Shown in pieces: positions 26,132 to 35,804 of a stretch of 35,995 nucleotides of DNA; position 1 is the first letter of the stretch, and each line of letters begins with the position of its first letter. Where the stretch lies: NCBI GenBank assembly GCA_027456085.1, contig DAIDVO010000030.1, forward strand, positions 1-35,995, read 5' to 3'. The notes under the pieces are model-generated. The model saw only the letters and a program-made list of their open reading frames with translations, did no database searches and was not told where the DNA came from. The stretch comes from Steroidobacteraceae bacterium (GTDB lineage Bacteria > Pseudomonadota > Gammaproteobacteria > Steroidobacterales > Steroidobacteraceae). The translations under genes and the position numbers were made by a program.

Positions 26132-27336
26132 AACGGCGCGTTGACGCGGCAATAATACGCCTTCAAGTATCGCGTTTCCGCTATCGCCGGGTGCACCGGG
26201 TGATCGGGCGCCTGTCCGCCCTGCTCCAATAATTGAACGTGCTTGCCGGCGGTCCGGGCCGCCTTGCCTATCGCATCCTGCAGCGCTTCGGCGCTCATGT
26301 GATATGAGCACGAGCAAGACACCAAAATGCCGTCGTCGGCGAGCAGCTGCAGCGCGAGCTGGTTCAATCGCTTGTACGCCGCCTGCGCCTTCGGCAGATC
26401 CTTCTTGCGCTTTGCGAATGCCGGCGGATCGATGACGAGCACATCGAATTTCGCGCCCTCGCGGCTCAAATCCGCCAACACGTCGAACGCATCACCCTTG
26501 CGCGCATGGATCGCGTGGCCGTTGCGCTTGCCGTTCTGCTGCGCGAGTTCGAGCGCCCGGGCGGAACTGTCCACGCACAGCACCTCGCCCGCGCCGGCCC
26601 GCGCCGCGCCGAGGCCCCATGCGCCGACGTAGCTGAACACGTCGAGAACGCGTGCGCCCGGTCGGATGTACTTCGAAAGCGCCCGGCGGTTCGCCGATTG
26701 GTCGAAAAACCAGCCCGTTTTCTGGCCCTCGCGCAGCGGCACTTCGAATTCCAGGCCGTCCTCGACGACGATCCCGAGTTCCGCGACCGAGCCGACGGCC
26801 TCTTCCACATATGCCGGCAGACCCTCCAGTTCGCGCGCGCCGCCGTCGTTCTTGAACAACAGCGCATCGACGCGCAGCTCCTGCGCGAGCGCCTGCCGGA
26901 TCTGATCCTTGAAGCGCTCCATGCCTGCGGTTCCGATTTGAACGACGCAAGTCCCGCCGAAGCGGTCGATCACGAGGCCCGGAAGCCCGTCGGCCTCGCC
27001 GTAGACCAACCGATAGTACGGAGCCGCGTAAAGGCGTTCGCGCAAGCCGAGCGCGCGCCGCAAGCGCGCCGCGAACCACGCGACATCGGGAATTTTCCAA
27101 CTTTCGAGCAAGCGTGCGCAAATCAGCGATTGTGGATTGACGTAGGCCAATCCGAGCGCGCGGTCGTTGTGCGCCAGCACCCGCACCAGTTGGCCCGCCT
27201 GGAACGCGCCGAGCGGCGTCTGGGCGGTGTCCACTTCGTTGCTGAACACCCAAAGATGGCCCGCCTGCAAGCGGCGGTCTTCATTGCGCTTCAGGCGCAA
27301 TGCGGGCAAAGACGCAACGGCTTCATTCACTGACAT
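26125..27336 (-). CDS. rlmI: 23S rRNA (cytosine-C5) methyltransferase RlmI family
   Basis: In E. coli RlmI makes m5C1962 in 23S rRNA. From ATG 27336 the 403-residue protein has an N-terminal PUA domain (LRLKRNEDRRLQAGHLWVFSNEV), an EEHEA-like middle, and a Rossmann methyltransferase domain. The latter has KTGWFFDQSANR, VLDVFSYVGAWGLGAARAGA (SAM site), DPPAFAKRKKD and the cysteine motif SCSCSYHMS. The track start at 27540 runs into the divergent DUF255 gene and is rejected. E. coli RlmI is 396 residues. Confidence 0.93.
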   Translation of the reverse strand: MSVNEAVASLPALRLKRNEDRRLQAGHLWVFSNEVDTAQTPLGAFQAGQLVRVLAHNDRALGLAYVNPQSLICARLLESWKIPDVAWFAARLRRALGLRERLYAAPYYRLVYGEADGLPGLVIDRFGGTCVVQIGTAGMERFKDQIRQALAQELRVDALLFKNDGGARELEGLPAYVEEAVGSVAELGIVVEDGLEFEVPLREGQKTGWFFDQSANRRALSKYIRPGARVLDVFSYVGAWGLGAARAGAGEVLCVDSSARALELAQQNGKRNGHAIHARKGDAFDVLADLSREGAKFDVLVIDPPAFAKRKKDLPKAQAAYKRLNQLALQLLADDGILVSCSCSYHMSAEALQDAIGKAARTAGKHVQLLEQGGQAPDHPVHPAIAETRYLKAYYCRVNAPLA

Positions 27337-27357
27337 GGCGGGCACTTCGGTTATAGT
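27330..27357 (+). promoter_or_regulatory. Sigma70-type promoter for the DUF255 gene
   Basis: CTGACA (27330-27335) and TATAGT (27352-27357) each match the consensus at five of six positions with a 16-base spacer. The predicted start near 27364 leaves a leader of about 26 bases before ATG 27390. The -35 overlaps the first codons of the divergent rlmI, so the two units may interfere. Confidence 0.6.
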
Positions 27358-27389
27358 CGCGCGCATTCTACCCGACGCGGACGCTTCCG

Positions 27390-29462
27390 ATGCAGCGCAA
27401 TCGACTCTACGAGGAAACCAGCCCATATCTTCTGCAGCATGCCGAAAATCCGGTCGATTGGCACCCTTGGGGCGAAGAGGCGCTCGCGCGGGCGCGCGCC
27501 GAGGACAAGCCGATATTGCTGTCCATCGGCTATTCCGCATGTCATTGGTGCCACGTGATGGCGCACGAATCCTTCGAGGATCCGGACACCGCGGCGCTGA
27601 TGAATGCGCTGTTCATCAACATCAAGGTGGACCGCGAGGAGCGGCCGGATCTCGACAAGATTTACCAAATCGCGCAGCAATTGCTGACGCGGCGCGCGGG
27701 CGGGTGGCCGCTGACGATGTTCCTGACCGCCGGCGAGCAACAGCCGTTTTTCGGCGGCACCTATTTCCCGAAGGAGGCGAACTTCGGATTGCCGCCGTTC
27801 CGCGACATCCTCGGGCGCGTCGCCGAGTACTACCGCGTCCATCGCGCCGAAATCGCCGCCCAAGCCGAACCGCTGCGGCACGCACTTCAGTCCATCCTGC
27901 CCGCGGGCGGGCCGTCCGACGCTGCGCTCGATGCCGCATCGCTCGAGCGGGCGCGTGCGGCGCTCGACGATCTGTTCGACGCCGAGTACGGCGGATTCAG
28001 GCAAGCGCCGAAGTTCCCGCACGCGATGGCCGTCGAACGCGCGCTGCGCCATTGGCGCTCGACCGTGGATACGGCGGCGCCCGATCTCAAAGCCTTGTTC
28101 ATCGCGACGTTGACGCTGACGCGCATGGCCGAGGGCGGGCTTTACGATCAGCTCGGAGGCGGCTTCTACCGCTATTCGGTGGATCGCGAATGGATGATTC
28201 CGCACTTCGAAAAGATGCTCTACGACAACGCGGCGCTGCTCGCGCTGTACTCGCAAGCGTATTTGGCGACCGCCGAACCCCTGTTCGCACGCATCGCCGC
28301 CGAAACCGCGGACTGGGCGGTGCGCGAAATGCGCTCGCCGGAGGGCGGCTTTTATTCGAGTCTGGACGCCGACAGCGAGGGCGCTGAAGGCAAATTCTAC
28401 GTATGGGACAAGGCGCAGATTCAAGGCTCTCTGAACGCGGACGAGTGTGCCGCGTTTTGCGCGCGCTTTGGCCTCGAGCGCGCGCCGAATTTCGACGGCA
28501 AATGGCATTTGCATGCGGCTCTGCCGATCCAAGACGTCGCGCTGCGCGAAGGCTCGACGCCTGCGGCGGTGGCGGCGCTGATCGAGGACGCACGCGCGCG
28601 GCTCTTCGCCGTACGCAATGCGCGCGTGCGGCCTGCGCGCGACGAGAAGATACTCACCGCCTGGAACGGACTCATGATCAAGGGCCTCGCGCTCGCCGCG
28701 CGCACGCAGGGTAGCCTCGACCTCGCCGAGCGGGCGTCCGAAGCCGTCGATTTTCTCCGCAATCGTCTGTGGAAGGACGGCCGTCTGCTCGCGGTCCACA
28801 AGGACGGACGCGCGCACCTTGCGGCATACCTCGACGACTACGCGTTCCTCGCGGACGCACTGCTCGAACTTTTGCAAACGCGCTGGCGTACGCGGGATTT
28901 GGAATTCCTCGTGCAGCTGGTCGAGGTCTTGCTCGCGAAATTCGAGGACCGCGCCGTCGGCGGCTTCTTCTTCACGGCGTCCGATCACGAGCGCCTGATT
29001 CACCGCAGCAAGTCGTTCAGCGACGAATCCCTGCCAGCCGGCAACGCGATCGCCGCCGGCGTGCTCGGCCGGCTCGGATACCTGCTCGGCGAACCGCGCT
29101 ACCTCGACGCCGCGCGCCGCACGCTGACCGCCGCACTGCCGATGATGATGCAGGACCCCGCACTGCACATGAGCGCGCTTAACGCGCTCGACGATCATCT
29201 CGCGCCGACGCAAGTCGTGATCATCCGCGGCGCCGCGGCCGAAGCCATGCGCTGGGCGCGCGAGCTCGGATGCCTGTACGCGCCCTCACGCCTGCTGTTC
29301 GCGATCCCCGACGAGGCCGAGGGGCTGCCGCGCGCCTTGTCGGAGAAGCGCAGCGCTGACGGCGCCGTCGCCTACGTTTGCACCGGGAGCACCTGTTCGC
29401 CGCCGATCGGCGATCTCGACGAAGTCGCGCGCGCACTCAAAACGTCCCGGCCGCGCCTGTGA
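27390..29462 (+). CDS. DUF255 thioredoxin-like / YyaL family protein
   Basis: The 690-residue protein has an N-terminal thioredoxin-like DUF255 domain (about 1-165) with [20 protein letters not shown] and the CxxC in SACHWCHVM (C51/C54). An alpha/alpha-toroid domain resembling GlcNAc 2-epimerases follows (about 180-690), with [33 protein letters not shown] and [12 protein letters not shown] further cysteine lies near the end (TGSTCSPP). The family includes Bacillus YyaL and human SPATA20; the reaction is unknown. It has its own promoter, stands alone on the plus strand, and ends 12 bases from the opposing HIT gene. Confidence 0.93.
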   Translation: MQRNRLYEETSPYLLQHAENPVDWHPWGEEALARARAEDKPILLSIGYSACHWCHVMAHESFEDPDTAALMNALFINIKVDREERPDLDKIYQIAQQLLTRRAGGWPLTMFLTAGEQQPFFGGTYFPKEANFGLPPFRDILGRVAEYYRVHRAEIAAQAEPLRHALQSILPAGGPSDAALDAASLERARAALDDLFDAEYGGFRQAPKFPHAMAVERALRHWRSTVDTAAPDLKALFIATLTLTRMAEGGLYDQLGGGFYRYSVDREWMIPHFEKMLYDNAALLALYSQAYLATAEPLFARIAAETADWAVREMRSPEGGFYSSLDADSEGAEGKFYVWDKAQIQGSLNADECAAFCARFGLERAPNFDGKWHLHAALPIQDVALREGSTPAAVAALIEDARARLFAVRNARVRPARDEKILTAWNGLMIKGLALAARTQGSLDLAERASEAVDFLRNRLWKDGRLLAVHKDGRAHLAAYLDDYAFLADALLELLQTRWRTRDLEFLVQLVEVLLAKFEDRAVGGFFFTASDHERLIHRSKSFSDESLPAGNAIAAGVLGRLGYLLGEPRYLDAARRTLTAALPMMMQDPALHMSALNALDDHLAPTQVVIIRGAAAEAMRWARELGCLYAPSRLLFAIPDEAEGLPRALSEKRSADGAVAYVCTGSTCSPPIGDLDEVARALKTSRPRL

Positions 29463-29474
29463 ACCTCGATCGGG

Positions 29475-29936
29475 CTAGCGCAACCGTCCAGGGCGCGCGA
29501 GCGCCGCCGCGAGCGCCTCGCGCAAATCGCCGTGCAGCGCGGGATCAAAGACCGGGGCTGCGAGCCAATCGAGCGCCCAGGGCTGCAGCGTACGCGTGCG
29601 CTCGGGCTCGGACGCATGCCGCGGAAACAGGTGCGCATGCAGCGCGGGCTCGACGTTGCCGAACATCGCGTAATTGATGCGCATGGCCAAGGTCACCTCG
29701 ATCAACGCATCGCCGAGCAGCGCCATGTCGGCGAGGAATCGGGCCCTCTCATCCGCCTGCAGCGCATTCAGGTCGGCGACGACCGGGTCGGGCAGCAAGA
29801 GGCAATAGCCTGGGAGCACTTGCCGCTCGCCGAGCACGGCCCAGCCGGACTTGAGTTTCGCGACGGCCGCGGGATAATCGCCGGCGCGGCAGCGGGCGAC
29901 GATACGATGGATCGCGGTGGTTTCCGCGGCCGGCAT
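29475..29936 (-). CDS. HIT-family nucleotide hydrolase
   Basis: The 153-residue protein carries a HIT-type signature in FGNVEPALHAHLFPRH. The first His of the HxHxH triad is Ala here, while the catalytic middle His and the third remain, a form I associate with one bacterial HIT subgroup. The N-terminal half (PGYCLLLPDPVVADLNAL) matches the conserved substrate-binding strand of HIT proteins. Substrate is unknown; nucleoside phosphoramidates or dinucleoside polyphosphates are typical. It follows the MepK-like gene after 20 bases on the same strand. Confidence 0.85.
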   Translation of the reverse strand: MPAAETTAIHRIVARCRAGDYPAAVAKLKSGWAVLGERQVLPGYCLLLPDPVVADLNALQADERARFLADMALLGDALIEVTLAMRINYAMFGNVEPALHAHLFPRHASEPERTRTLQPWALDWLAAPVFDPALHGDLREALAAALARPGRLR

Positions 29937-29956
29937 CAGCGCAATCGCCTATGCAA

Positions 29957-30586
29957 TCAACCGCGCCAATGGCGCCACGCGCCGGTATCCATGTGCACGA
30001 AATTGGAAACCCGGTAGTAGCCGACGCCGCCCAGCTTTTGTTTGAGCGCCGTGGCCGCGAGCTCCGCGCAATTGACGCCATTGATCCGCACGTCGATCGC
30101 GCGCCCCTGCATGTGGAGGCTGTGCAGCGCGACGCCGTGGCTGCGTTCATGCAGCATCTCGTTGGTCGCGGGCGAGCGGTAGCCGGATATCACGTGAAAC
30201 TCCGGAGCGACGCCGACCGCGCCCGCCACATGGTGCAGATAATCCATCAAACCGGGATCGATCGGGTGCAGGTCGCCGTTGCGAAAATCGCGCAGCACAT
30301 GTTCGATCTGCGCCATCGCGGATGCAACGTATGCCTGATCCCGATAAAACTCGACATCCAGATCCTCGCCGGTATGCAGATTCATCAGCACGATGCGCTT
30401 CGACGTCGACGCGGCGGCTGCGGCGGCCGGATCCGGCGGGATCGGCGGCGCGTATCGGGACTGCGGCGCGAACGCCGCTGAGCGCGCAAGCGCCGCGCTG
30501 CGCACCGGCCCCGCAATTACACCGGCGCCGACCGCGCAGGCCGCGAGGCTGCCAACTTTCAGGAAACGGCGGCGATCCATCGTCAT
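29957..30586 (-). CDS. mepK: MepK/YcbK-like murein endopeptidase (DUF882), Tat-exported
   Basis: The N-terminus has a twin-arginine signal (DRRRFLKVGSLAACAVG) and a Pro/Ala linker. A DUF882/peptidase M15-like domain follows (about residues 65-209). It contains FHVISGYRSPATN, the zinc motif SLHMQGRAIDVRI and NFVHMDTGAWRHW, which together give the two His and one Asp ligands. E. coli MepK cleaves peptidoglycan crosslinks. The start ATG overlaps the decarboxylase stop (ATGA); a second ATG at 30580 gives MDRRRF directly and may be the true start. The activity is inferred from the family. Confidence 0.9.
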   Translation of the reverse strand: MTMDRRRFLKVGSLAACAVGAGVIAGPVRSAALARSAAFAPQSRYAPPIPPDPAAAAAASTSKRIVLMNLHTGEDLDVEFYRDQAYVASAMAQIEHVLRDFRNGDLHPIDPGLMDYLHHVAGAVGVAPEFHVISGYRSPATNEMLHERSHGVALHSLHMQGRAIDVRINGVNCAELAATALKQKLGGVGYYRVSNFVHMDTGAWRHWRG

Positions 30587-31779
30587 TGATGACCTCGACT
30601 GGATATGAGCCGCCCGCGATCGAGCGCGAGCACGGTCGCTTTCGGGAAAAAATTGAAATCGGAGGCCGAAGCCCAGGTGTACGCGCCCATCGAGCGCCCC
30701 AGGATGAGATCACCGATTTCCAGCTTGGGTAATTCCATGTTCTCGTCAATCACATCGATACTGTCACATGTGGGACCGGCAAGAACCGACGAAAATCGTT
30801 CCCCGCCCTTCACCAGCGCGTCGATGAGGTAATGCGCGTGGTCGAACAGAAGGCCGTTGTACGAGCCATATACTACATCGTCCGGATAGTACCACCATCG
30901 TCCGCCGCGTTGCGCACGGCCCATCACCGAGGCGACGGCAACCGCTGCCGGAGCGGCAATGAAGCGCCCAGGCTCCGCGATCACCCGCAAGCCTCGCGCA
31001 AGCTCGCGCAAAGCTCTGCGCAATGGCGCACAGAATTCTTCGATCGGCGCCGCCGCCTGCCGATAGTCGACCGGAAATCAGCCGCCGATATCGAGGATTC
31101 GCATGTGCAGACCCCGCGCCGCGGCGCGGCGCAGCAAACCTGCGCACGCGCGGATCGCCTCGACATGCGTATCAGGTCCGCTCGCCTGCGACCCAACGTG
31201 AAACGATAAGCCGGCGACGCGGATGCCGAGCCCCGCGGCGAGCGACATCAGCTCTTCCGCAGCCTCGGGCCCGCAACCGAATTTGCGCGACAAATCGCAA
31301 ACGGCGTCTGGGCTTCTGAACGAAATTCGGATCAAAAGTTCCGCGCGATGGCGCACCTGCGCGAACTTTCGCACTTCGTCCTCGTTGTCGACGACGAAAA
31401 TGCGCACGCCGAAGGCCAAGGCCGTGCGGATATCGCCGTCCCGCTTGATCGGGTGCGTATGAATACAGCGGTCCGGCGCGACCCGCGCGCGCCGCACCAT
31501 ATCGATTTCCCCGTTGCTCGCCAAGTCGAAGTAGGCGCCCTGCGCGAGCAGCGTTTCGACGACCGATTGGTGCGGCAATGGCTTCAGTGCGTAATGTAAA
31601 TCGACGCCCGGAAGAGCCGCCGCGAGCCTTCGATACTGGCCGCGCACGCGCTCGGCGTCGATGACGAGCAGCGGCGAGCCATAGCGCTGCACGAGATGCC
31701 GTATCGAGTCTTCGGAGAACGGGTCCTGCGCCGGATCGAGTTCCAGTTCGCGCGCAGCCCCGGTTTCATGACGCAGCAA
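30583..31779 (-). pseudogene. Ornithine/lysine decarboxylase (fold III) split by in-frame TGA
   Basis: Two ORFs in the same frame join into one 398-residue decarboxylase if codon 234 (31078-31080) is not read as stop. The first half has the PLP lysine in YALKPLP (K66) and FHVGSQ. The second has AEPGRF, LAGPTCDSIDV with the catalytic Cys, and GAYTWASASDFNF. The TGA sits in the PLP-phosphate loop: DIGG-stop-FP instead of DIGGGFP, so a single G-to-T change of GGA would explain it. The apparent start is TTG 31779. As read, it would yield an inactive 233-residue fragment. It could also be a sequencing error. It lies between sua5 and the MepK-like gene. Confidence 0.88.
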
Positions 31780-31797
31780 CGGCGAACGCGCCTTGGC

Positions 31798-32787
31798 CTA
31801 GCCGGCGCCGGAGTCGGCCGAGGCCGCGCCCAAGCCGCCGGCTCTGCGCAGGCGGTCGATCACCGCGGTCCAGCGCTCGTCCGCCGGCGGCGCCTGCACG
31901 AAGATCCTCATGCTGCCTGCGCGATCCAGGGTACGCAGGTGGTTGTAGAGATTATGCGCGTAAGCGTCGGCCTTCTTGCCGGCGTTGATCCAAGTCAAGT
32001 AACGCTGCGCATGCATCGGCGCGCGCATTGCCAAGACGGCGACTTTCTCACCGCGTTCGGCAAACTCGGCCGCACGCGCTTCCAGCTCCTCGGACTCGAT
32101 GATTTCGAGCGGCGTCAACGGCGCGTAATGTGAGCCTCGATCGCCGGGAGATCTCGGTGCATCGCCGGCCTCGGCGAGCGTGCCGACGACCTTTTCAATC
32201 TGCGTACGCGTAATGAATCCGGGACGCAGCAAGCGCACAACGTTGCCCAGACACGAAACGATCGTCGACTCGAGGCCTATCTGCGACTCGCCGCCGTCGA
32301 GCACGACCGGCAAAGCGTCGCCGAACTCCTCGCGCACGTGTTCTGGCCTCGTCGGGCTCAAGCGGCCGTAGCGATTCGCCGACGGGGCGGCGATTCCGCC
32401 GCCGAAGGCCGTCAACAATTGCAGCGCGATCGGATGCGCCGGTATGCGAATGCCGATGCTGTTCTGGCCGCCGCTGACGACCGTATTGACGTCGTCCGCC
32501 TTTGGCAGAATCAAGGTCAGGGGACCCGGCCAAAACTCCGCGGCCAGACGTTCGGCCGCGGGCGGCATCTCGCGCACCCAGCGGTGCAAATAGCGCGGAT
32601 TGTCGAGGTGCACGATGACCGGGTGATCCGCGGGCCGGCCCTTGAGTTCGAATATACGGACGACGGCCGCCGGATCCGCCGCATTGGCGCCGAGTCCGTA
32701 AACGGTTTCCGTCGGAAACGCGACCAGCCCGCCGGCACGCAAAGTTTCGACGGCTTCTTCTATTTCAGTCTGTGTCGCTCTTACCAC
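31798..32787 (-). CDS. L-threonylcarbamoyladenylate synthase (Sua5 type)
   Basis: This enzyme makes threonylcarbamoyl-AMP for tRNA t6A37. The YrdC-like domain has GLVAFPTETVYGLGANA, ELKGRPADHPVIVH, WPGPLTLILPK and APSANRYGRLSPT. A C-terminal Sua5 domain is present (RSPGDRGSHYAPLTPLEI and onward), so this is the long Sua5 form and not the short TsaC typical of E. coli. The start is GTG 32787. Length 329 fits. It lies between the duplicated Deg protease (38 bases upstream) and the decarboxylase (18 bases downstream). Confidence 0.95.
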   Translation of the reverse strand: MVRATQTEIEEAVETLRAGGLVAFPTETVYGLGANAADPAAVVRIFELKGRPADHPVIVHLDNPRYLHRWVREMPPAAERLAAEFWPGPLTLILPKADDVNTVVSGGQNSIGIRIPAHPIALQLLTAFGGGIAAPSANRYGRLSPTRPEHVREEFGDALPVVLDGGESQIGLESTIVSCLGNVVRLLRPGFITRTQIEKVVGTLAEAGDAPRSPGDRGSHYAPLTPLEIIESEELEARAAEFAERGEKVAVLAMRAPMHAQRYLTWINAGKKADAYAHNLYNHLRTLDRAGSMRIFVQAPPADERWTAVIDRLRRAGGLGAASADSGAG

Positions 32788-32825
32788 GGTCGAATGATAT
32801 CAAGACTGCGGCCGGCGACGCCCTT

Positions 32826-35669
32826 TTAAGAAACCGGCGCAGCGACGTCGAGCGGATCGAGATCGGTGCGGCGCCAGCGGCCGTCCGCCTGGCGCACGAG
32901 TTCGTACGCGGGCCAATAGTGCTTGTCGAGCTTCAGCGTGATGACGTCGACTTGGCCGTTCCAACTGACCGTTTTGAGGCGCACCGAGGCGCGATCCGGC
33001 TTAGCGCGGACGGCTTCGATGAACGCGTCCAGATTCGGCGTCGGCCGGCCGTCGACTTCAATAATGCGCCGCCCGGCGAACAGCCCATAGTGCGTGGCGG
33101 GCGAGCCGTAGTAGAAAAAGGCGACGAACACGCCGGTACGCGGTATCCCGCGCTGAATGGCCATTGCGCGATAGGGCGCCTGCAAGGTCGCGCCCGCCCA
33201 AATCAATACACGATCAATGCCGCGTCCTCGCAGCGGCACGGTCGCCATCGTCAGGGTCTTCTCGGCCCCGTCCCGCCAAACGGTCGCGGTGACCTCGGGC
33301 TTTTGCACGGCCAGCTCGACCTCGCGGAAGCGCTTCACGCCCTTGCCGTCGACCGCGAGCAGCAAATCCCCCGGCTCCAGAAGCCGCGATTCGGGCGATC
33401 CGGCCGCCAAGCGGTCGATGCTGAGAACCTGTCTGCGTTGTTCGTCGTGCTGCTCGAATCGGCGCACCCAGGCATCCGGCAGGCCTAATTTGCGCGCGTT
33501 CGCGAGCGACGCGACGTCGAATTCGGCTTCGAAGGAGTACATCGGCTTATCGTCGATGACGTCCGTGACCATCTGCGTGACGATATCGGATGGAATGCCG
33601 TGGTTCGCCTGCGCGATGCCTTGTTGCGTTTCGAACGCGAAACTCGCCCAGAGCGCGAGCACCTCGCCCTTCTTGTTGGCGAGCACTCCGTCGAAGTCGC
33701 TCGGCGGGTTCACGAGATCGGCCGCCTCGAGATTGCTGTCGCGGAACCGCAGGGTCCGGGACAGCGGGAACGAGAGCACGTCCATGCTCGACACCTGGGT
33801 TTTCTCGGACATGAGCTTCGAATCGCTGTGCTGCCCGACGACCCATACGTCGTCGCCGGCCTTCAGTTCCCGGGTATCGAACGTTGCCGCGCGGACCGGC
33901 GTATCGCCGATCAACCTAGGGTCGTACGAAATGACCGCAAGGTTGTGCAACGGATGAATGAACACGACCTTCCCCGGGACCTCGACCGTGTCGTCGAACG
34001 TGATGCGCACGTCCCCGAGCGAGACCGGCACGGTGTTGCGGTCCGTCACGATCAATCCGCGCTTCGTATCGACGATCACGCCCGTGCCGTGGTAGTGCCG
34101 TTCGGTGACGCCGGAAACCGAGTAAGGCATGTCGAAGTTTATCGACACCAGGGACGGCGCCAGCCTGTCGATCCGGGGATCCCCGGTGTGCGCAAACCGG
34201 GTCGATGCGCTCTTCAGCGGCCGCGGCGCGGGACCGGGCGCGATGCGCATGCACGGCCAGGTGCCGAGGCGGTCATCGCGCACGCACTCGCGCGCGGGAA
34301 ACCAGAGCCTGTCCATGCGCATCACCTTGAGCTGCACGGCGTGCGGATCCTGCAGCGTCACGTAACGCACCGTCGCCCGCGCACCGTCCGCCAAAGTCGC
34401 GAGCACCGAGGCGAAATCGGCCAGCTTTTCGACTTTCTTACCGTTGACCGCACTGATCAGCGCGGCACGCGGTATGCCGGCGCTGTCGAATACATATCCG
34501 GGATCCGCGACGTAGACGCCTTTGATCGGCAAATGAAAGCTGCGCGCCATCTCGTAGGAGAGCGTATGCACGACCGCATCGCCGAATTCGATGTACGAAT
34601 CGGCCGTGATCGAGTCCAAATTCACGACGCCCAGCCGTTGGCTGATCCTCTTGTCGCCCCGCTGCACCACGACGTCGATCGGCAGGCCGACATGGCCGTC
34701 GAGCACGGCCTCCAGCGCGAAGAACTCGGGCACCGGTTTGCCGTCGATCGATATCAAGATATCCCCTGGCTGCAGATAGCGGTCCGCCTCCGATCCCGGC
34801 TGCACGTCGTCGACGACCAGCATGCCCGTCAGCTGCGGGAACGCGCGGCGCATGCGCGCCTCCGTCGCCTTCCCTAAGCCGAGTCGCGTCAGTTCGTCGT
34901 ACGGCGTGTATTTGAAGACTGTCTCCAGCGTGCCACGCGGCACGGGCTTGCCGGCTTCGATGAACTTCAGCGCCCGGGTCACTACCGGCAGCGGGAAATA
35001 GAAGCTCGATGCGGCGCCGGTGGCGCCGCCGGCGTTCAGCGCGACGACCCGACCCTTGATGTCGATCACCGGCGAACCGGAAGAACCCCCGGAAGTGCTG
35101 GAGGCCGCCTGGTAGTAAAACGTATTGAAATCGTTGTACTTGCCATAGCCGTATTGCGGCGCTTCGCGGTCCAAGCGCGCCAATGTGCCGGCAAGAATCG
35201 ACAGTTGTTCGCCGGCATCGTTGCCGACCACCCGGATCTCGCGTCCGACCACGGCGCCCTGGGGATAAAGCGGCAGCGCCGCGGGTTTGATGAACCTCAG
35301 TTTCGACGGATCGTAGCGGTAGATGCCGAAGTCATGCACCGGGTCGCGATAGACCGGGTAGAGCTGAACTTCCTCTCGATTCTGGAAGATCGCCTGGGCG
35401 ATGACCGGACCCGCGGTGACCACGTGACGATTCGTCAATATCAAGCCGTGCTTCGCGTCGATCACAAAGCCGGTCGCTTGCGCGCTCTCGTTCCACTCCG
35501 TATCGAAGGCGCGCGTACTGTCGATTTGAATCGACACGACCGCGGTCGATATCCGCTCGAGCGTCCGCGTCCACTCGTCGGCGGAACTCTCGGGCGTTTG
35601 CGCACAAGCGGCGAATGACGCGCCGATGGAAACGACGAACAGGCACCAGAAGGCGGCTAGGCGTGGCAT
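32826..35669 (-). CDS. Duplicated Deg/HtrA serine protease, Nma111/DEG7-like
   Basis: The 947-residue protein holds two Deg halves. After an export signal (AAFWCLFVVSIGASFA) the first trypsin-like domain (about 30-235) has His82 (TNRHVV), Asp113 (VHDFGIY) and Ser197 (GGSSGSPV), a full triad. PDZ-like regions follow at about 250-345 and 355-450. The second protease-like domain (about 495-710) has lost all three: VTDRNTV, LHNLAVI and NPPSDFDGV. Two more PDZ-like regions lie at about 715-805 and 820-915. This layout matches fungal Nma111 and plant DEG7, whose second domain is also degenerate. A GAGG ribosome site precedes ATG 35669. Likely periplasmic; substrates unknown. FAAC is a weak lipobox. 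Confidence 0.88.
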   Translation of the reverse strand: MPRLAAFWCLFVVSIGASFAACAQTPESSADEWTRTLERISTAVVSIQIDSTRAFDTEWNESAQATGFVIDAKHGLILTNRHVVTAGPVIAQAIFQNREEVQLYPVYRDPVHDFGIYRYDPSKLRFIKPAALPLYPQGAVVGREIRVVGNDAGEQLSILAGTLARLDREAPQYGYGKYNDFNTFYYQAASSTSGGSSGSPVIDIKGRVVALNAGGATGAASSFYFPLPVVTRALKFIEAGKPVPRGTLETVFKYTPYDELTRLGLGKATEARMRRAFPQLTGMLVVDDVQPGSEADRYLQPGDILISIDGKPVPEFFALEAVLDGHVGLPIDVVVQRGDKRISQRLGVVNLDSITADSYIEFGDAVVHTLSYEMARSFHLPIKGVYVADPGYVFDSAGIPRAALISAVNGKKVEKLADFASVLATLADGARATVRYVTLQDPHAVQLKVMRMDRLWFPARECVRDDRLGTWPCMRIAPGPAPRPLKSASTRFAHTGDPRIDRLAPSLVSINFDMPYSVSGVTERHYHGTGVIVDTKRGLIVTDRNTVPVSLGDVRITFDDTVEVPGKVVFIHPLHNLAVISYDPRLIGDTPVRAATFDTRELKAGDDVWVVGQHSDSKLMSEKTQVSSMDVLSFPLSRTLRFRDSNLEAADLVNPPSDFDGVLANKKGEVLALWASFAFETQQGIAQANHGIPSDIVTQMVTDVIDDKPMYSFEAEFDVASLANARKLGLPDAWVRRFEQHDEQRRQVLSIDRLAAGSPESRLLEPGDLLLAVDGKGVKRFREVELAVQKPEVTATVWRDGAEKTLTMATVPLRGRGIDRVLIWAGATLQAPYRAMAIQRGIPRTGVFVAFFYYGSPATHYGLFAGRRIIEVDGRPTPNLDAFIEAVRAKPDRASVRLKTVSWNGQVDVITLKLDKHYWPAYELVRQADGRWRRTDLDPLDVAAPVS

Positions 35670-35804
35670 GCGGATCCTCGAGGGTGAGCCGATAGGCCCC
35701 GATGATCCGACAAGCCCCGCTGCCGGCAGGTTCCTTAAGGCCGCGGATCGGCGAAACCGCGCTTCGGTCGGGTCCGTTCGAGACGGCCGGATGATACACG
35801 ATCG
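35670..35804. other. Intergenic region between yciH and the Deg protease gene
   Basis: These 135 bases hold no ORF I can support. A TATCAT on the minus strand near 35792-35797 could be a -10 box for the protease gene but lacks a -35. A perfect 10-bp palindrome CTGCCGGCAG lies at 35720-35729. No terminator with a T-run is visible after yciH. Confidence 0.4.

Noticed and set aside
27351-29213. 620-aa minus-strand ORF opposite the DUF255 gene
   Set aside because: The plus strand has a full, motif-rich family member; the antisense frame has no recognisable domain.
31078-31080. TGA as selenocysteine or as glycine by a changed genetic code
   Set aside because: TGA is the normal stop of many intact genes in the window, the site replaces a structural glycine, and no SECIS-like element was noted; mutation or sequencing error is simpler.
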